Origin: Luteococcus sp038433135
GTDB lineage: Bacteria > Actinomycetota > Actinomycetes > Propionibacteriales > Propionibacteriaceae
Assembly: GCF_038433135.1 (NCBI RefSeq)
Contig: NZ_JBCDMV010000010.1
Span: 5,909-69,908 of the forward strand
Direction: 5' to 3'
DNA length: 64,000 bases
In this document: positions 1 through 9,100 of the stretch, in pieces
Layout: the number at the start of each line of letters is the position of its first letter
How positions within the stretch are numbered: the stretch's first letter is position 1
Notes under the pieces: generated by a model
Database searches by the model: none
What the model was told of the DNA's origin: nothing
Seen by the model: only the letters and a program-made list of their open reading frames with translations
Position numbers and translations under genes: made by a program

Positions 1-378
1 TTCATCGGTTCCCCACCAATGAACTTCTTCGACGGTCAGCTGCACGACGGCAAGATCGACCTCGGCGGGCATGTGCTGGACGCCCCCGCGGGGGCACCCG
101 TAAGTGGTGCCGTCCGGGTCGGCGTTCGAGCAGAAGCCATCCACGTGGCAACCGCCGCAGCCGAGAACACCGTGCCTGCCGAGGTGCTCGTGGTGGAACC
201 GCTCGGTTCCTCGACCCTGCTCACCGTCGACGCCGGCGGCAGCCAGCTAAAGGTGCAGACCGAGGCCACCGTCTCGGTGCGCTCCGGCGACAAGATCACG
301 CTTCACATTGCTCCGAGTGCGATCCGACTGTTCGACCCCGAGACGGGAATGGCTTGGCTTACCGGTGATGCCCGATGA
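1..378 (+). CDS. Sugar ABC transporter ATP-binding subunit, C-terminal part (cut by window edge)
   Basis: The frame is open from base 1 and begins with FIGSPPMNFF, the conserved stretch that joins the ATPase domain to the TOBE-type regulatory domain in MsmK/UgpC/MalK-family carbohydrate ATPases. The remaining 125 residues are the regulatory part: a beta-rich domain with VGVRAEAI (the VGIRPE-like motif) and a closing SAIRLFDPETG. The Walker motifs lie outside the window. Its stop overlaps the next start as ATGA, so it is translationally linked to the glycoside hydrolase behind it. It probably energises uptake of the sugar processed by the following enzymes. Family call is secure; substrate is inferred. 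Confidence 0.9.
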   Translation, partial: FIGSPPMNFFDGQLHDGKIDLGGHVLDAPAGAPVSGAVRVGVRAEAIHVATAAAENTVPAEVLVVEPLGSSTLLTVDAGGSQLKVQTEATVSVRSGDKITLHIAPSAIRLFDPETGMAWLTGDAR

Positions 379-1703
379 AGCCCGACACCGAAATGCTGCA
401 GGCTGCCGCGCTTGAGGTTCTTCGCGCCAATGACACGGGAACCATGGTGACCGCCGCGCCCAAGCTGTATCCCCACCAGTGGTCCTGGGATGCTGCTTTC
501 GTGTCGATCGGTCTGGCCCACGTGTCGGTGGAACGCGCCATCACGGAGTGGAAGACAATCTTCGACGCGCAATGGAGCACCGGCATGCTCCCCCACATCG
601 TCTTCGGCTTTGCACCTGATTACTTTCCCGGCTTCGCGGCCTGGGGCACAGACGTGGCGAAGGCCCGCCCCGATGGCATCGAGACTTCGGGGATATGTCA
701 GCCGCCGGTGCACGCCTTGTGTGTGGAGCTCGTGTGCCAGATCGGTTTGAAGAAGGGCGGCGAGCAGGCGGAGCTGGCGCGTGCCTTCATGGCGGATGCG
801 CTGCCGCGGTTGGCCCGCTGGCACGACTGGCTATCCTCGGCCCGGGACCGCGAGGGCCTGGGCGTGATCGAGATCCACCACGGTTGGGAATCCGGGATGG
901 ACAACTCCCCCCGGTTCGATCCCATCTATGACCGGGTCCAAGTCGCCGAACCCAAAATGCTGCCCCGGACAGACCTCAAGCACGCGGACCCCGCCGAACG
1001 GCCGTCCGACCGCGAGTACCAGCGCTACATCTGGCTGATCGACCAAATGATCTCAGTGGAGTTCGACGACGATCGAATCCCCGACGTGATCGACTTCCGA
1101 TGCGGCGACATCTTCATGACGGCCTGTCTAGCCGCATCCGCCGATGCGCTGGCCCGGATGGCCAGCTCGCTCGGTGACGGGGAACTCGCCGCCCGGGAGC
1201 GCACCCGTGCAGGGAATTACCGCTCAGCGGTGGCCTCCTCGATCGCCCCGGAAACGGGGCTGTGTCGCGACTACGACTACACCGAAGGGCACTGGCTGGA
1301 CATCGAGTCCATCGCCGGCTTCTCCATGCTGGTATGCGGCGGCGACGAGGCCCTGGTGACCCGGCAACGAGAGATTATCCGTGGCCTCCGCTGGATGGGC
1401 CACCCTCGGAATCTCCATCCGTTGCCCGGGAGCATCAGCCTTGATGACCCAGCCTGCCGCCCCCGGGAGTACTGGCGGGGGCCAGTGTGGCCCATCATGA
1501 ACTGGCTGTTGTCCTACTGCGCCACCCAGAACGACGACGTCGAGCTGGCCGGAGAACTGCGCACGGCGGGCTTGGCCCAACTTGGCGACCTACAATTCGG
1601 GGAGTATTACGAGCCATGCACCGGCGAGCCCCTCGGCAGTCACCAGCAGTCGTGGACCGCCATGGCTGCCATTGACTGGTTGGACGAAGAGCGCTGGCCA
1701 TGA
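375..1703 (+). CDS. GH63-type glycoside hydrolase, probable glucosylglycerate hydrolase
   Basis: 442 residues with an (alpha/alpha)6-barrel signature like mycobacterial glucosylglycerate hydrolase. It has PHQWSWDAAF near residue 34, HHGWESGMDNSPRF near 168-181 and CTGEPLGSHQQSW near 415-427. The expected catalytic acid is D176 and the expected base E418, which match the spacing I know for the GH63 glucosylglycerate/mannosylglycerate hydrolases. The enzyme would split glucosylglycerate into glucose and glycerate in the cytoplasm. The start overlaps the ATPase gene by 4 bases, and the stop overlaps the next gene by 4. Mannosylglycerate is an alternative substrate. The neighbouring GH13_18 phosphorylase favours glucosylglycerate. 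Confidence 0.8.
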   Translation: MKPDTEMLQAAALEVLRANDTGTMVTAAPKLYPHQWSWDAAFVSIGLAHVSVERAITEWKTIFDAQWSTGMLPHIVFGFAPDYFPGFAAWGTDVAKARPDGIETSGICQPPVHALCVELVCQIGLKKGGEQAELARAFMADALPRLARWHDWLSSARDREGLGVIEIHHGWESGMDNSPRFDPIYDRVQVAEPKMLPRTDLKHADPAERPSDREYQRYIWLIDQMISVEFDDDRIPDVIDFRCGDIFMTACLAASADALARMASSLGDGELAARERTRAGNYRSAVASSIAPETGLCRDYDYTEGHWLDIESIAGFSMLVCGGDEALVTRQREIIRGLRWMGHPRNLHPLPGSISLDDPACRPREYWRGPVWPIMNWLLSYCATQNDDVELAGELRTAGLAQLGDLQFGEYYEPCTGEPLGSHQQSWTAMAAIDWLDEERWP

Positions 1704-3373
1704 CCTTGGATGTGCTCGTCGCGCGGCTGTACCCGCAGCGTTCAGCTGAGGTGTCAGGATCGCTGTACTCCCTCATGAGCAGTTACGTTCCGAAACTCCA
1801 CCAGGCCAGAGCCGGTCAGCATGTCACCCGACGGCGATGGAGTCAGAAGGACGCCATCCTGATCACCTACGCCGACATGATTCGCAGCCGGCAGGATGGT
1901 TCACCATTGGCTACTCTCACCCGTGTCCTTCCCGAGGTGACCCAGGGAACGATTCCCACGGTGCACCTGCTGCCCTTCTTCCCCTGGTCATCCGATGACG
2001 GATTCAGCGTGGTCGACTACCTCAGTGTCGATCCTGCCGTCGGCTCCTGGCAGGATGTCGCAGACTTGGCCCAGCAGGCAGACCTAATGTTTGATGCCGT
2101 CATCAACCACGTCTCTGCAGAATCCCGGTGGTTCCAGAGCTTTCTTGCGGGGGACCCCGAGTTCAGGAGTTGGTTCATCACGGTCGACAAGGGGACCGAC
2201 ATCAGTGCCGTGGTGCGTCCTCGCACTTTGCCTCTGCTCACCGAGTTCCCCACAGCGCGGGGCCCACAGCTCGTCTGGACCACCTTCAGCGCCGACCAGG
2301 TCGACCTCGACTACGGGACGCCCGAAGTACTGCTGGCCATCATCCAGGTCCTGCTGGAGTATGTCGCCCGTGGGGCCAGCGTGATCCGGCTGGATGCCGT
2401 CACCTATCTGTGGAAGAAGCTCGGTACCACCTGTGTTCACCTACCCGAGACTCATGCTGCGGTGCAACTGATCCGCTCCGTCTTCGACGAACTGGCACCA
2501 TGGGTCAGCATCATCACCGAAACCAATGTGCCCCATGCAGAGAATGTTTCCTACTTCGGCGACGGGCACGACGAGGCCCAACTTGTCTACAACTTCGCAC
2601 TACCCCCGCTGGTACTACACAGCTTGCAGACGGCGGATGGCACCGCCCTGTCTCGCTGGGCATCGTCGCTTGCCGCCCCCTCGGCCGACACCTGCTTCTT
2701 CAACTTCCTGGCCAGCCACGACGGCATTGGGGTGCGTGGCGCCGAAGGGATCCTCACCCCCGAGGAACTGACCCAACTGGCCCGGCGGGTGGAGGAGCAT
2801 GGCGGCCTGGTCGGCTACCGCACAGCACCCGACGGCACGGCCCTCCCCTATGAACTCAACAGCAACCTGTTCGATGCGATCAATCGTCCGGATGCCGACG
2901 AACCGCTTGATGTGCAGGTGCGACGCTTCATGACCGCCCAGAGCATCATGCTCAGCCTTCCGGGCGTGCCTGGCATCTATCTGCATTCGCTCGTCGGATC
3001 GCGGGGATGGCCTGAGGGCGTTGCCCAGACCGGGATGAACCGCACCATCAACCGGGAGAAGCTCGACGCCGAAGTGCTCTTGCCAGAGCTGGCGGATCCA
3101 ACCCATCGTCGGGGCATGGTGATCGGTGAGTACCGCCGGCTGTTGCGAGTGCGTGCTTCCTTGACCGCCTTCTCGCCCGACGCTCCATCCGAGGTGCTGG
3201 ACGTGCACCCCGGTCTGTTCGCCATTCGCCGAGGCACAGAGCCCCCGGTGGTGTGCATTCACAACCTCACCCCCCAAGCCATCACAGTTCCGTGCCCTGG
3301 GACGGACATCATCAGCGGACAGCGGCTGGAATCGGTGCCGGCTTGGGGACACTGCTGGATCATCGAGGAGTAA
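1700..3373 (+). CDS. GH13_18 glycoside phosphorylase, probable glucosylglycerate phosphorylase
   Basis: 557 residues, close to the length of E. coli YcjM and other GH13 subfamily 18 phosphorylases. The TIM-barrel motifs are clear: FFPWSSDDGFSV near 93-104, nucleophile D232 in VIRLDAVTYLWK, acid/base E274 in IITETNV and transition-state Asp D341 in LASHDGIG. It would use phosphate to cleave an alpha-glucoside, yielding glucose 1-phosphate plus an acceptor. Sucrose phosphorylase belongs to the same subfamily. Glucosylglycerate is preferred here because a glucosylglycerate-type hydrolase precedes it and ycj-type dehydrogenases follow. The ATG overlaps the upstream stop (ATGA). Confidence 0.8.
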   Translation: MTLDVLVARLYPQRSAEVSGSLYSLMSSYVPKLHQARAGQHVTRRRWSQKDAILITYADMIRSRQDGSPLATLTRVLPEVTQGTIPTVHLLPFFPWSSDDGFSVVDYLSVDPAVGSWQDVADLAQQADLMFDAVINHVSAESRWFQSFLAGDPEFRSWFITVDKGTDISAVVRPRTLPLLTEFPTARGPQLVWTTFSADQVDLDYGTPEVLLAIIQVLLEYVARGASVIRLDAVTYLWKKLGTTCVHLPETHAAVQLIRSVFDELAPWVSIITETNVPHAENVSYFGDGHDEAQLVYNFALPPLVLHSLQTADGTALSRWASSLAAPSADTCFFNFLASHDGIGVRGAEGILTPEELTQLARRVEEHGGLVGYRTAPDGTALPYELNSNLFDAINRPDADEPLDVQVRRFMTAQSIMLSLPGVPGIYLHSLVGSRGWPEGVAQTGMNRTINREKLDAEVLLPELADPTHRRGMVIGEYRRLLRVRASLTAFSPDAPSEVLDVHPGLFAIRRGTEPPVVCIHNLTPQAITVPCPGTDIISGQRLESVPAWGHCWIIEE

Positions 3374-3375
3374 CC

Positions 3376-4419
3376 ATGGGACAGGTACTGCGCTTCACCG
3401 CACCCGGGCAGGTGGACATCGTCGAGGAGTCACTGCCCCGGATGTCCGGTGCGCAGGTGCATGTGCAGACCCTCTTCTCCGGCATCTCAGCCGGAACGGA
3501 GCTCTCTGCTTACCGCGGAACCAATCCCTACCTGACTCGTACGTGGGATCCCGATCTGTCACTCTTCCTGCCCGAGGCCGGTGCCGGTGTGGCCTATCCC
3601 CTCACCGGTTGGGGCTACAGTGAGGTCGGCCGAGTGACCGAGATCGGCTCCGATGTTGACGCCGTACAGGTCGGGGACGTCGTCTGGGGCATCTGGGGCC
3701 ATCGCACCGAGGCTCTGTTGAACCAGGAGAGCCTGCGGGGCCATGTCATGCCCTTGGGCGCGCAACCCGAAGCGGGCACCTTTTCCCGGGTCGCATCCGT
3801 TGCTCTCAACGCAGTGCTCAATGCCCAGCTCGGAATCGGCTCCGTGGTCGGTGTCATGGGGCTCGGGGTGATCGGACTACTCTCCGCCCGGTTCGCAGTC
3901 CTTTCTGGTGCGACCGTGATCGGAATCGACCCCATCGCCTCCCGACGGGAACTCGCCGCGGCATGGGGTGCGCACCACGTGATGCCGCCGAGCGCTGATC
4001 TCGCCCTTCAAGTACGCGGGCTCACCGACGGGCTGGGTGCCGACGTCGTGCTGGAGCTGTCCGGGAATGACCAGGCATTGCACGAGTCAACCCGCTTGGT
4101 GGGGCGTGACGGGATCGTCGTCGCTTCCGGCTTCTATCAGGGAGCTGCCACAAACCTGTGGCTCGGCGAGGAATTCCACCACAACCGGGTACGGCTGCAG
4201 TGTTCCCAGATCGGTTCGGTACCGCCGCAGCTGGCGTCCCGCTGGAGTCGAGAACGGCTCGTCCAAGCGGCCACCAGCCGAGTTCTACAGGGTGACCCCG
4301 ACGTCGGCAGCTTGATCAGCCACCGCTACCCGCTCGATGAGGCAAGTCGCGCCTACCAACTGCTCGACCAGCATGGGAACCAGACACTGCAGGTCTTGTT
4401 CACCATGGGTGAGGACTGA
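3376..4419 (+). CDS. Medium-chain dehydrogenase, YcjQ/BchC-like
   Basis: 347 residues from an ATG two bases after the phosphorylase stop. A longer in-frame start at 3253 lies wholly inside the phosphorylase and is rejected. The N-terminal GroES-like part contains FSGISAGTELSAYRG, typical of the YcjQ/BchC branch, which lacks the usual zinc-binding CxxDxH run. The Rossmann motif GVMGLGVIGLLSARF lies near residue 160. In E. coli the YcjQ homologue oxidises a sugar ring carbon of a glycoside with NAD. By position, this enzyme may oxidise or reduce keto-glucosides made by the neighbouring Gfo/Idh proteins. Substrate is inferred. Confidence 0.75.
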   Translation: MGQVLRFTAPGQVDIVEESLPRMSGAQVHVQTLFSGISAGTELSAYRGTNPYLTRTWDPDLSLFLPEAGAGVAYPLTGWGYSEVGRVTEIGSDVDAVQVGDVVWGIWGHRTEALLNQESLRGHVMPLGAQPEAGTFSRVASVALNAVLNAQLGIGSVVGVMGLGVIGLLSARFAVLSGATVIGIDPIASRRELAAAWGAHHVMPPSADLALQVRGLTDGLGADVVLELSGNDQALHESTRLVGRDGIVVASGFYQGAATNLWLGEEFHHNRVRLQCSQIGSVPPQLASRWSRERLVQAATSRVLQGDPDVGSLISHRYPLDEASRAYQLLDQHGNQTLQVLFTMGED

Positions 4420-4422
4420 GAC

Positions 4423-5472
4423 ATGCTGCCCGGCACTCCCGATCACCGGCCCCGCATCCCCGCGTCACCGCCCGGCATCGGCATCCTTGGCTGTGGGAGG
4501 ATCGCCCGCAGCGCTCACCTCCCTGCCTACCGGCAGTACGGACTGCCTGTCGTCGGGGTCTGGAGCCGCTCCGGAACCAGGGGGGTACTGGCAGATTTCC
4601 CGGAGGTGATGCGCAGCTACCAGTCGGCAGAAGAGTTGCTCCGTGACCCCGCCGTCACGGTGGTGGACCTCGCCACCGGCCCCACCGGGCGAGTCGACTG
4701 GATCGCGCGGTGCGTAGAAGCCGGCAAACACGTCCTGGTGCAGAAGCCATTGGTGGACGACTGGTCAGAGCTTGATCGTCTGATGCCGGTCCTGGACCGG
4801 GCCGATGCTGCTGGCGTCGTGGTGGCGGTCAACCAGAACGCCCGCTGGGCACCGACCTGGCGCTTGGCCACCCGACTCGTGGAACATGGAGCAATCGGCA
4901 AAGTGGTGGGGGTCACCCACCTCCATGACAAGTCGCTGCCGCCGATCGTCGGCACCCCCTTCGACGACGTTCAGCACATGCTGATCTCCGACTACCTGAT
5001 GCACTGGATCGACATCACCTGCCTGTGGTTGGGCTCACCGGTCACCCGAGTCGCAGCGCTCGACTCCCGACTCCCCGGCCAGCCATCCGAGTCCCGTAAC
5101 CCGTGGGCCGCGGTGGTGAACCTCTGCGCCGAGAACGGTGCGACCGCCACGCTGCGGGTCAGTGGGAATGCGGTTGCCAGCCGAGGCGGATGCCCCTTCT
5201 GGATTCACGGAACCGAAGGGACGTTGCGTGGCAGCATCCTGCTGGGCTCGGATCGGCTGACCTTGGAGCGTGATGGCCAGCACATCTCGTATGACCTCCA
5301 AGGACAGTGGTTCGTGGACGGATTCGCCGGGACGATGGGCGAGCTGATGTCCGCCATTGCCGAATCGCGGGAACCCGAGAACAGCGCACGTCTGGTGGCC
5401 CCCTCAGTCCAGGCCATGCTCGCCGCTGTCGACTCTGCTCGAGCCGACGGGCGCCCTGAGCAGGTGTCGTGA
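4423..5472 (+). CDS. Gfo/Idh/MocA family oxidoreductase
   Basis: 349 residues. The N-terminal Rossmann fold shows GIGILGCGRIARSAHLPAY near residues 18-36. The family EKP motif appears as QKP in HVLVQKPLVDDW near residue 106. The C-terminal half is the alpha/beta substrate domain, with a conserved SDYLMHWIDI helix where these enzymes carry catalytic residues. Such proteins oxidise hydroxyls of sugars or inositols with NAD(P). It starts three bases after the dehydrogenase stop, and its own stop overlaps the next ATG by one base (TGATG). YcjS-type glucoside 3-dehydrogenase activity is a reasonable guess from the operon. Confidence 0.8.
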   Translation: MLPGTPDHRPRIPASPPGIGILGCGRIARSAHLPAYRQYGLPVVGVWSRSGTRGVLADFPEVMRSYQSAEELLRDPAVTVVDLATGPTGRVDWIARCVEAGKHVLVQKPLVDDWSELDRLMPVLDRADAAGVVVAVNQNARWAPTWRLATRLVEHGAIGKVVGVTHLHDKSLPPIVGTPFDDVQHMLISDYLMHWIDITCLWLGSPVTRVAALDSRLPGQPSESRNPWAAVVNLCAENGATATLRVSGNAVASRGGCPFWIHGTEGTLRGSILLGSDRLTLERDGQHISYDLQGQWFVDGFAGTMGELMSAIAESREPENSARLVAPSVQAMLAAVDSARADGRPEQVS

Positions 5473-6767
5473 TGTTCACGGCGATCGACGAACTCCGGTG
5501 CGGCGACGATTTGCGGATGTACGCCGAGGGGTGGCAGAGCTGGAGCGAGACCGGATGGATGCGCGAGGCGAGCGTCCAGCCGCTGGACGACGCGGAATAC
5601 AAGATGCGTTTCCGCCCAGACAAGCCCCTTCCTGACAGTGGTATCCAGGCCGAAGGCCTTCTGGTGGTGGATCCGGGAAATGGCGATCCGGTCATTCGTT
5701 ACACCGTCCCGGATCCCTGCCAGGAAGTGGCAAGCATCCGTGCGGTGCGTCATGGTGACCACGTCGTGGTCAGTGCCGACGGCCCGGTTGTCCGCACGTC
5801 CGCCGCGACTGCCCAAGAGGCGCTGGAAAGTTACCCGGACCTGCTTGGTCCAATCCACATTCCGGAGCCGCTCAACGTGTGGTGCTCCTGGTACCGCTAT
5901 TTTGAGGATCTCACGGCCAAGGACGTCCTGGAGAACCTAGATTCCATCGCACGGGAAGACTTGAACGTCGACGTGGTCCAGATCGATGACGGTTGGACTT
6001 TGGGACTGGGACACTATGCCGTCGTCTCCCCCGAATTCGGCCCGCTAGACGCGACGATCGACCGCATCCGCGCCGCTGGCAGGCGGGCCGGAATCTGGCT
6101 GGCTCCCTTCTTGGTGGGGCGGGACACTCCCGTCGCGCACGATCATCCTGACTGGCTGACCTCCGCAGCTGGGCGGAACTGGGGCACGGATCTGGTTGGT
6201 CTGGACCTTACTCACCCAGGAGTGCAGGAATTCTTGGCTGGACTGATCAACCGTCTCGTCGCGCACGGTGTCAGCTACCTAAAGCTGGATTTTCTCTATG
6301 GCGGCGCTGTCCCCGGTCAGCGATACGACGGCAGCCAGCCTGTCGCCGCTTATCGCAGGGGCCTGGAGCTGATTCGAGAGACGGCCGGGGATGAGACCTT
6401 CCTGGTGGGCTGCGGGGCACCATTGTTGCCGTCGGTTGGACTGGTCGATGCCATGCGCGTCTCCCGGGACACCTTCCACGAGGATGCGAGGTCCGGCGAG
6501 ACTGGGCTCCGTGGCGGGCCAGCGGTGCGGTCTCGCAGCTGGCAGCACGGCCGCTTGTGGATCAACGACCCTGACTGCATCGTGATGCGCCCCGGCTATC
6601 CCTTGCGCCATGAATGGGCAGACATCGCCACCCGCCATGGCGGCATGCGCTCCTTCTCCGACCGGATCGGAGAGTTGGACCAGATTGGACTGGACCGGGT
6701 GCGGGCATACCTCGCCCACCGCCCCACCACGATGCCCTTCACCGGCCCCGAAGGAACGTTGCCATGA
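5472..6767 (+). CDS. GH36-like alpha-galactosidase family glycosidase
   Basis: 431 residues from ATG; a GTG three bases upstream is an alternative start. Clan GH-D features are visible: WCSWYRYFEDLT near 137, VVQIDDGWTLGLG near 168 and the nucleophile D273 in YLKLDFLYGG. A likely acid/base Asp, D333, is in MRVSRDTF. The protein is shorter than classical GH36 enzymes of about 700 residues and has only a small N-terminal beta part. No signal peptide is present, so it acts on imported oligosaccharides. Substrate could be an alpha-galactoside such as galactosylglycerol; that is open. Stop and next start overlap as ATGA. Confidence 0.75.
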   Translation: MFTAIDELRCGDDLRMYAEGWQSWSETGWMREASVQPLDDAEYKMRFRPDKPLPDSGIQAEGLLVVDPGNGDPVIRYTVPDPCQEVASIRAVRHGDHVVVSADGPVVRTSAATAQEALESYPDLLGPIHIPEPLNVWCSWYRYFEDLTAKDVLENLDSIAREDLNVDVVQIDDGWTLGLGHYAVVSPEFGPLDATIDRIRAAGRRAGIWLAPFLVGRDTPVAHDHPDWLTSAAGRNWGTDLVGLDLTHPGVQEFLAGLINRLVAHGVSYLKLDFLYGGAVPGQRYDGSQPVAAYRRGLELIRETAGDETFLVGCGAPLLPSVGLVDAMRVSRDTFHEDARSGETGLRGGPAVRSRSWQHGRLWINDPDCIVMRPGYPLRHEWADIATRHGGMRSFSDRIGELDQIGLDRVRAYLAHRPTTMPFTGPEGTLP

Positions 6768-8029
6768 CCACTCCCGTCCGCTATGCCATCGCCGGGGCAG
6801 GTTCCCGAGGACGCAGCTATGCCAACTGGATCCGGCAGCACCCGGACCGAGCACTGCTTCTCGCGATTGCGGATCCCACCACCTCAGCCGCCCAGAGCAT
6901 CGCCCTCGACCATCGACTCCGCGATGACAGCATTTTCGGGAGCTGGCAAGAAATGGTCCAGAGCCAGCCGGACGTGAATGCCGTGATCGTCTGCACTCAG
7001 GACAATGATCACGTCGCACCCGCCATAGCCTTCCTGCGAGCCGGATACGACGTCCTGCTCGAAAAGCCGATGGCGCCAACGGAGCCCGAGTGCCACAAGA
7101 TCACTCAGGCAGCGGAGGCTTCGGGGACGATCTTCTCCGTCTGCCACGTCATGCGGCACACTCCCCTGACGGCAGCCATCAAGCGCATGCTCATCGAGGG
7201 ACGCGTCGGACAGATCATGAGCGTTGAACATCTGGAGCCGGTGGGTTGGTGGCACCACGCGCACTCCTATGTGCGCGGCAACTGGTGCCAGCAGGAGAGT
7301 TCGTCCTCCATGCTTCTGGCCAAGAGTTGCCATGACCTGGACTGGCTGCTCTACATCGTGGGCCAGCCGTTGGCAAAGGTATCCAGCTTTGGGACACTCA
7401 GCCACTTCACAAAGCAAAACCAGCCCGCAGAGGCCGCCGACCGCTGCCTTGACTGTCCGTTGCAGGATTCATGCGCTTATTCGGCGACCAGGATCTACTT
7501 GACCAAGGCCAGGCTGGGAGCTTTCGACTGGCCACTGGACGTCATCACCCACGACCTGACCTTGGCCGGTGTGCACCAGGCCCTGCGAGAGGGACCATAC
7601 GGTCGATGTGTGTATTCATGCGACAACGATGTCGTCGATCATCAAGTCGTCGCCATGGAATTCATGGGCGGTGCAACCGCCGTGTTCACCATGACCGCAT
7701 TCACCGAAAAGGCCCTTCGCAAGACTCGCATTTTCGGAACGCTTGGGCGTCTCGAGACTGACGGGGAAGAGATCAAAATTCTGGACTTTCGCACCGGCCG
7801 TGAGACTGTCACACCGGTCGGATTCGGGGAGCAGATAGGAGCCTCGCAGGGGCACGCTGGTGGCGACGACGGATTGATGGACTCCTTCACCACAGCCGTC
7901 GCTGAGCGTGACCAAAGCCTGGTCAGCGACGCGTCCTCGGCCCTCGCGAGCCATCTGGCCGTCTTTGCCGCTGAACGTTCACGACTAACGGGGACCGTCA
8001 TTGACCTTGTTGACGGCCAGAGCCAATAG
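6764..8029 (+). CDS. Gfo/Idh/MocA family oxidoreductase with Cys-rich insert
   Basis: 421 residues from the ATG that overlaps the GH36 stop; the longer frame from 6614 lies inside that gene. Rossmann motif AIAGAGSRGRSYANW is at the N-terminus, and the family motif DVLLEKPMAPTEPE lies near residue 94. The substrate domain has LLAKSCHDLDWLLYI, the usual catalytic-helix position. An insert with RCLDCPLQDSCAY near residues 228-240 holds three close cysteines, a pattern seen in one subgroup of this family that could bind metal. It is the last gene of the operon and is followed by a hairpin terminator candidate. Confidence 0.8.
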   Translation: MTTPVRYAIAGAGSRGRSYANWIRQHPDRALLLAIADPTTSAAQSIALDHRLRDDSIFGSWQEMVQSQPDVNAVIVCTQDNDHVAPAIAFLRAGYDVLLEKPMAPTEPECHKITQAAEASGTIFSVCHVMRHTPLTAAIKRMLIEGRVGQIMSVEHLEPVGWWHHAHSYVRGNWCQQESSSSMLLAKSCHDLDWLLYIVGQPLAKVSSFGTLSHFTKQNQPAEAADRCLDCPLQDSCAYSATRIYLTKARLGAFDWPLDVITHDLTLAGVHQALREGPYGRCVYSCDNDVVDHQVVAMEFMGGATAVFTMTAFTEKALRKTRIFGTLGRLETDGEEIKILDFRTGRETVTPVGFGEQIGASQGHAGGDDGLMDSFTTAVAERDQSLVSDASSALASHLAVFAAERSRLTGTVIDLVDGQSQ

Positions 8030-8038
8030 CCAAGACGA

Positions 8039-8082
8039 GCCCGTCCTGTCCGAAGCCCGCCCGGGTTCGCCCCGGGACGGGC
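8039..8082. terminator. Hairpin terminator candidate between convergent operons
   Basis: GCCCGTCC at 8039-8046 pairs with GGACGGGC at 8075-8082, and a second smaller GC-rich hairpin (CCCGGG-type) lies in the loop. It sits 10 bases after the glycoside operon stop and 15 bases before the pdxA2 stop on the other strand, so it could stop both. There is no T-run, as is usual in high-GC actinobacteria. Confidence 0.5.
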
Positions 8083-8096
8083 CATCGCTCAGCGTC

Positions 8097-9098
8097 TCAC
8101 TTCACCGCGGCCAGCGCCACCGCCTGGTGCATCGCCTCGACCATGCTCTCGGTCTTGACGATCCCCTTGCCCGCAATGTCAAAGGCCGTGCCGTGGTCCA
8201 CCGAGGTTCGGATCACCGGCAGTCCCACCGTGATGTTCACACCGGCCTCGATACCCAGCACCTTGACCGGGCCGTGGCCCTGGTCGTGGTACATCGCGAC
8301 GATCAGGTCGTAGTCGCCGCGGCCGGCCAGGTAGAAGGCGGTGTCGGCGGGCAGCGGGCCGTCCACCCACATTCCGTCGGCCTTCATCTTCTCGACGGCG
8401 GGAATGATCTTCTCCTCTTCCTCACCTTGGCCAAACAGGCCGCCCTCACCGGCGTGCGGGTTGATGGCGCACACCCCGATGTGCGGGTTCTCGATCCCCG
8501 CGCGCCGAAGCGCATCCCAGCCGCGACGGGTGGTCCGCTCCACCAGCCCGGGCTCGATCTTGCGCACCGCATCGATCAGGCCGATGTGCGTGGTGACGTG
8601 GATCACCCGCAGTTGGGGGCTGGAGAGCATCATCGAGACCTCGGGCGTATTGGTCAGCGCCGCCAGCATCTCGGTGTGGCCGGGGTAGTTGTGCCCAGCC
8701 ATGTGCAGCGCCTCCTTGTTCAACGGCGCGGTGCAGATGGCCTGCACGTCGCCGGCCATCGCCAGCTCGGCGGCCTTCGCGATGTACTCATACGCGGCGT
8801 GCCCGGCCTCCTTGCTGAGCTGGCCCCACGCGAGGTCCTCGGGCAGCAGGTCCAGGTCGATCACGTTGATCCGGCCCGCCTCGTCCACCGCCTCGGAAAC
8901 CTCCTGGATGGCGACGATCTGGGCGTCGATCCCCATGATCTTCGCAGCCTGCTCCAGCCGCTTCCTGTCGCCCAGCACAACGGGCAGGCTCTCGGCCCGG
9001 ACCGACTCGTCAACCAAGGCGGCGACGGTCACCTCGGGGCCAACCCCGGCACCGTCACCCATCGTGACCGCAACAACCGGCTTCGTGGACTGGGACAT
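8097..9098 (-). CDS. pdxA2: PdxA2-type 4-phospho-acid-sugar dehydrogenase
   Basis: 333 residues of the PdxA family: TMGDGAGVGPEV near residue 12, metal-binding histidines in YPGHTEM, INPHAGEGG and MYHDQGHGPVK. Classical PdxA oxidises 4-phosphohydroxy-threonine in vitamin B6 synthesis. The PdxA2 branch oxidises D-threonate or D-erythronate 4-phosphate, giving dihydroxyacetone phosphate after decarboxylation. The gene directly follows a DUF1537 kinase with a 2-base gap, and its ribosome site (AAGGAG) lies in the end of that gene. This context makes the catabolic role far more likely than B6 synthesis. Confidence 0.85.
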   Translation of the reverse strand: MSQSTKPVVAVTMGDGAGVGPEVTVAALVDESVRAESLPVVLGDRKRLEQAAKIMGIDAQIVAIQEVSEAVDEAGRINVIDLDLLPEDLAWGQLSKEAGHAAYEYIAKAAELAMAGDVQAICTAPLNKEALHMAGHNYPGHTEMLAALTNTPEVSMMLSSPQLRVIHVTTHIGLIDAVRKIEPGLVERTTRRGWDALRRAGIENPHIGVCAINPHAGEGGLFGQGEEEEKIIPAVEKMKADGMWVDGPLPADTAFYLAGRGDYDLIVAMYHDQGHGPVKVLGIEAGVNITVGLPVIRTSVDHGTAFDIAGKGIVKTESMVEAMHQAVALAAVK

Positions 9099-9100
9099 GA

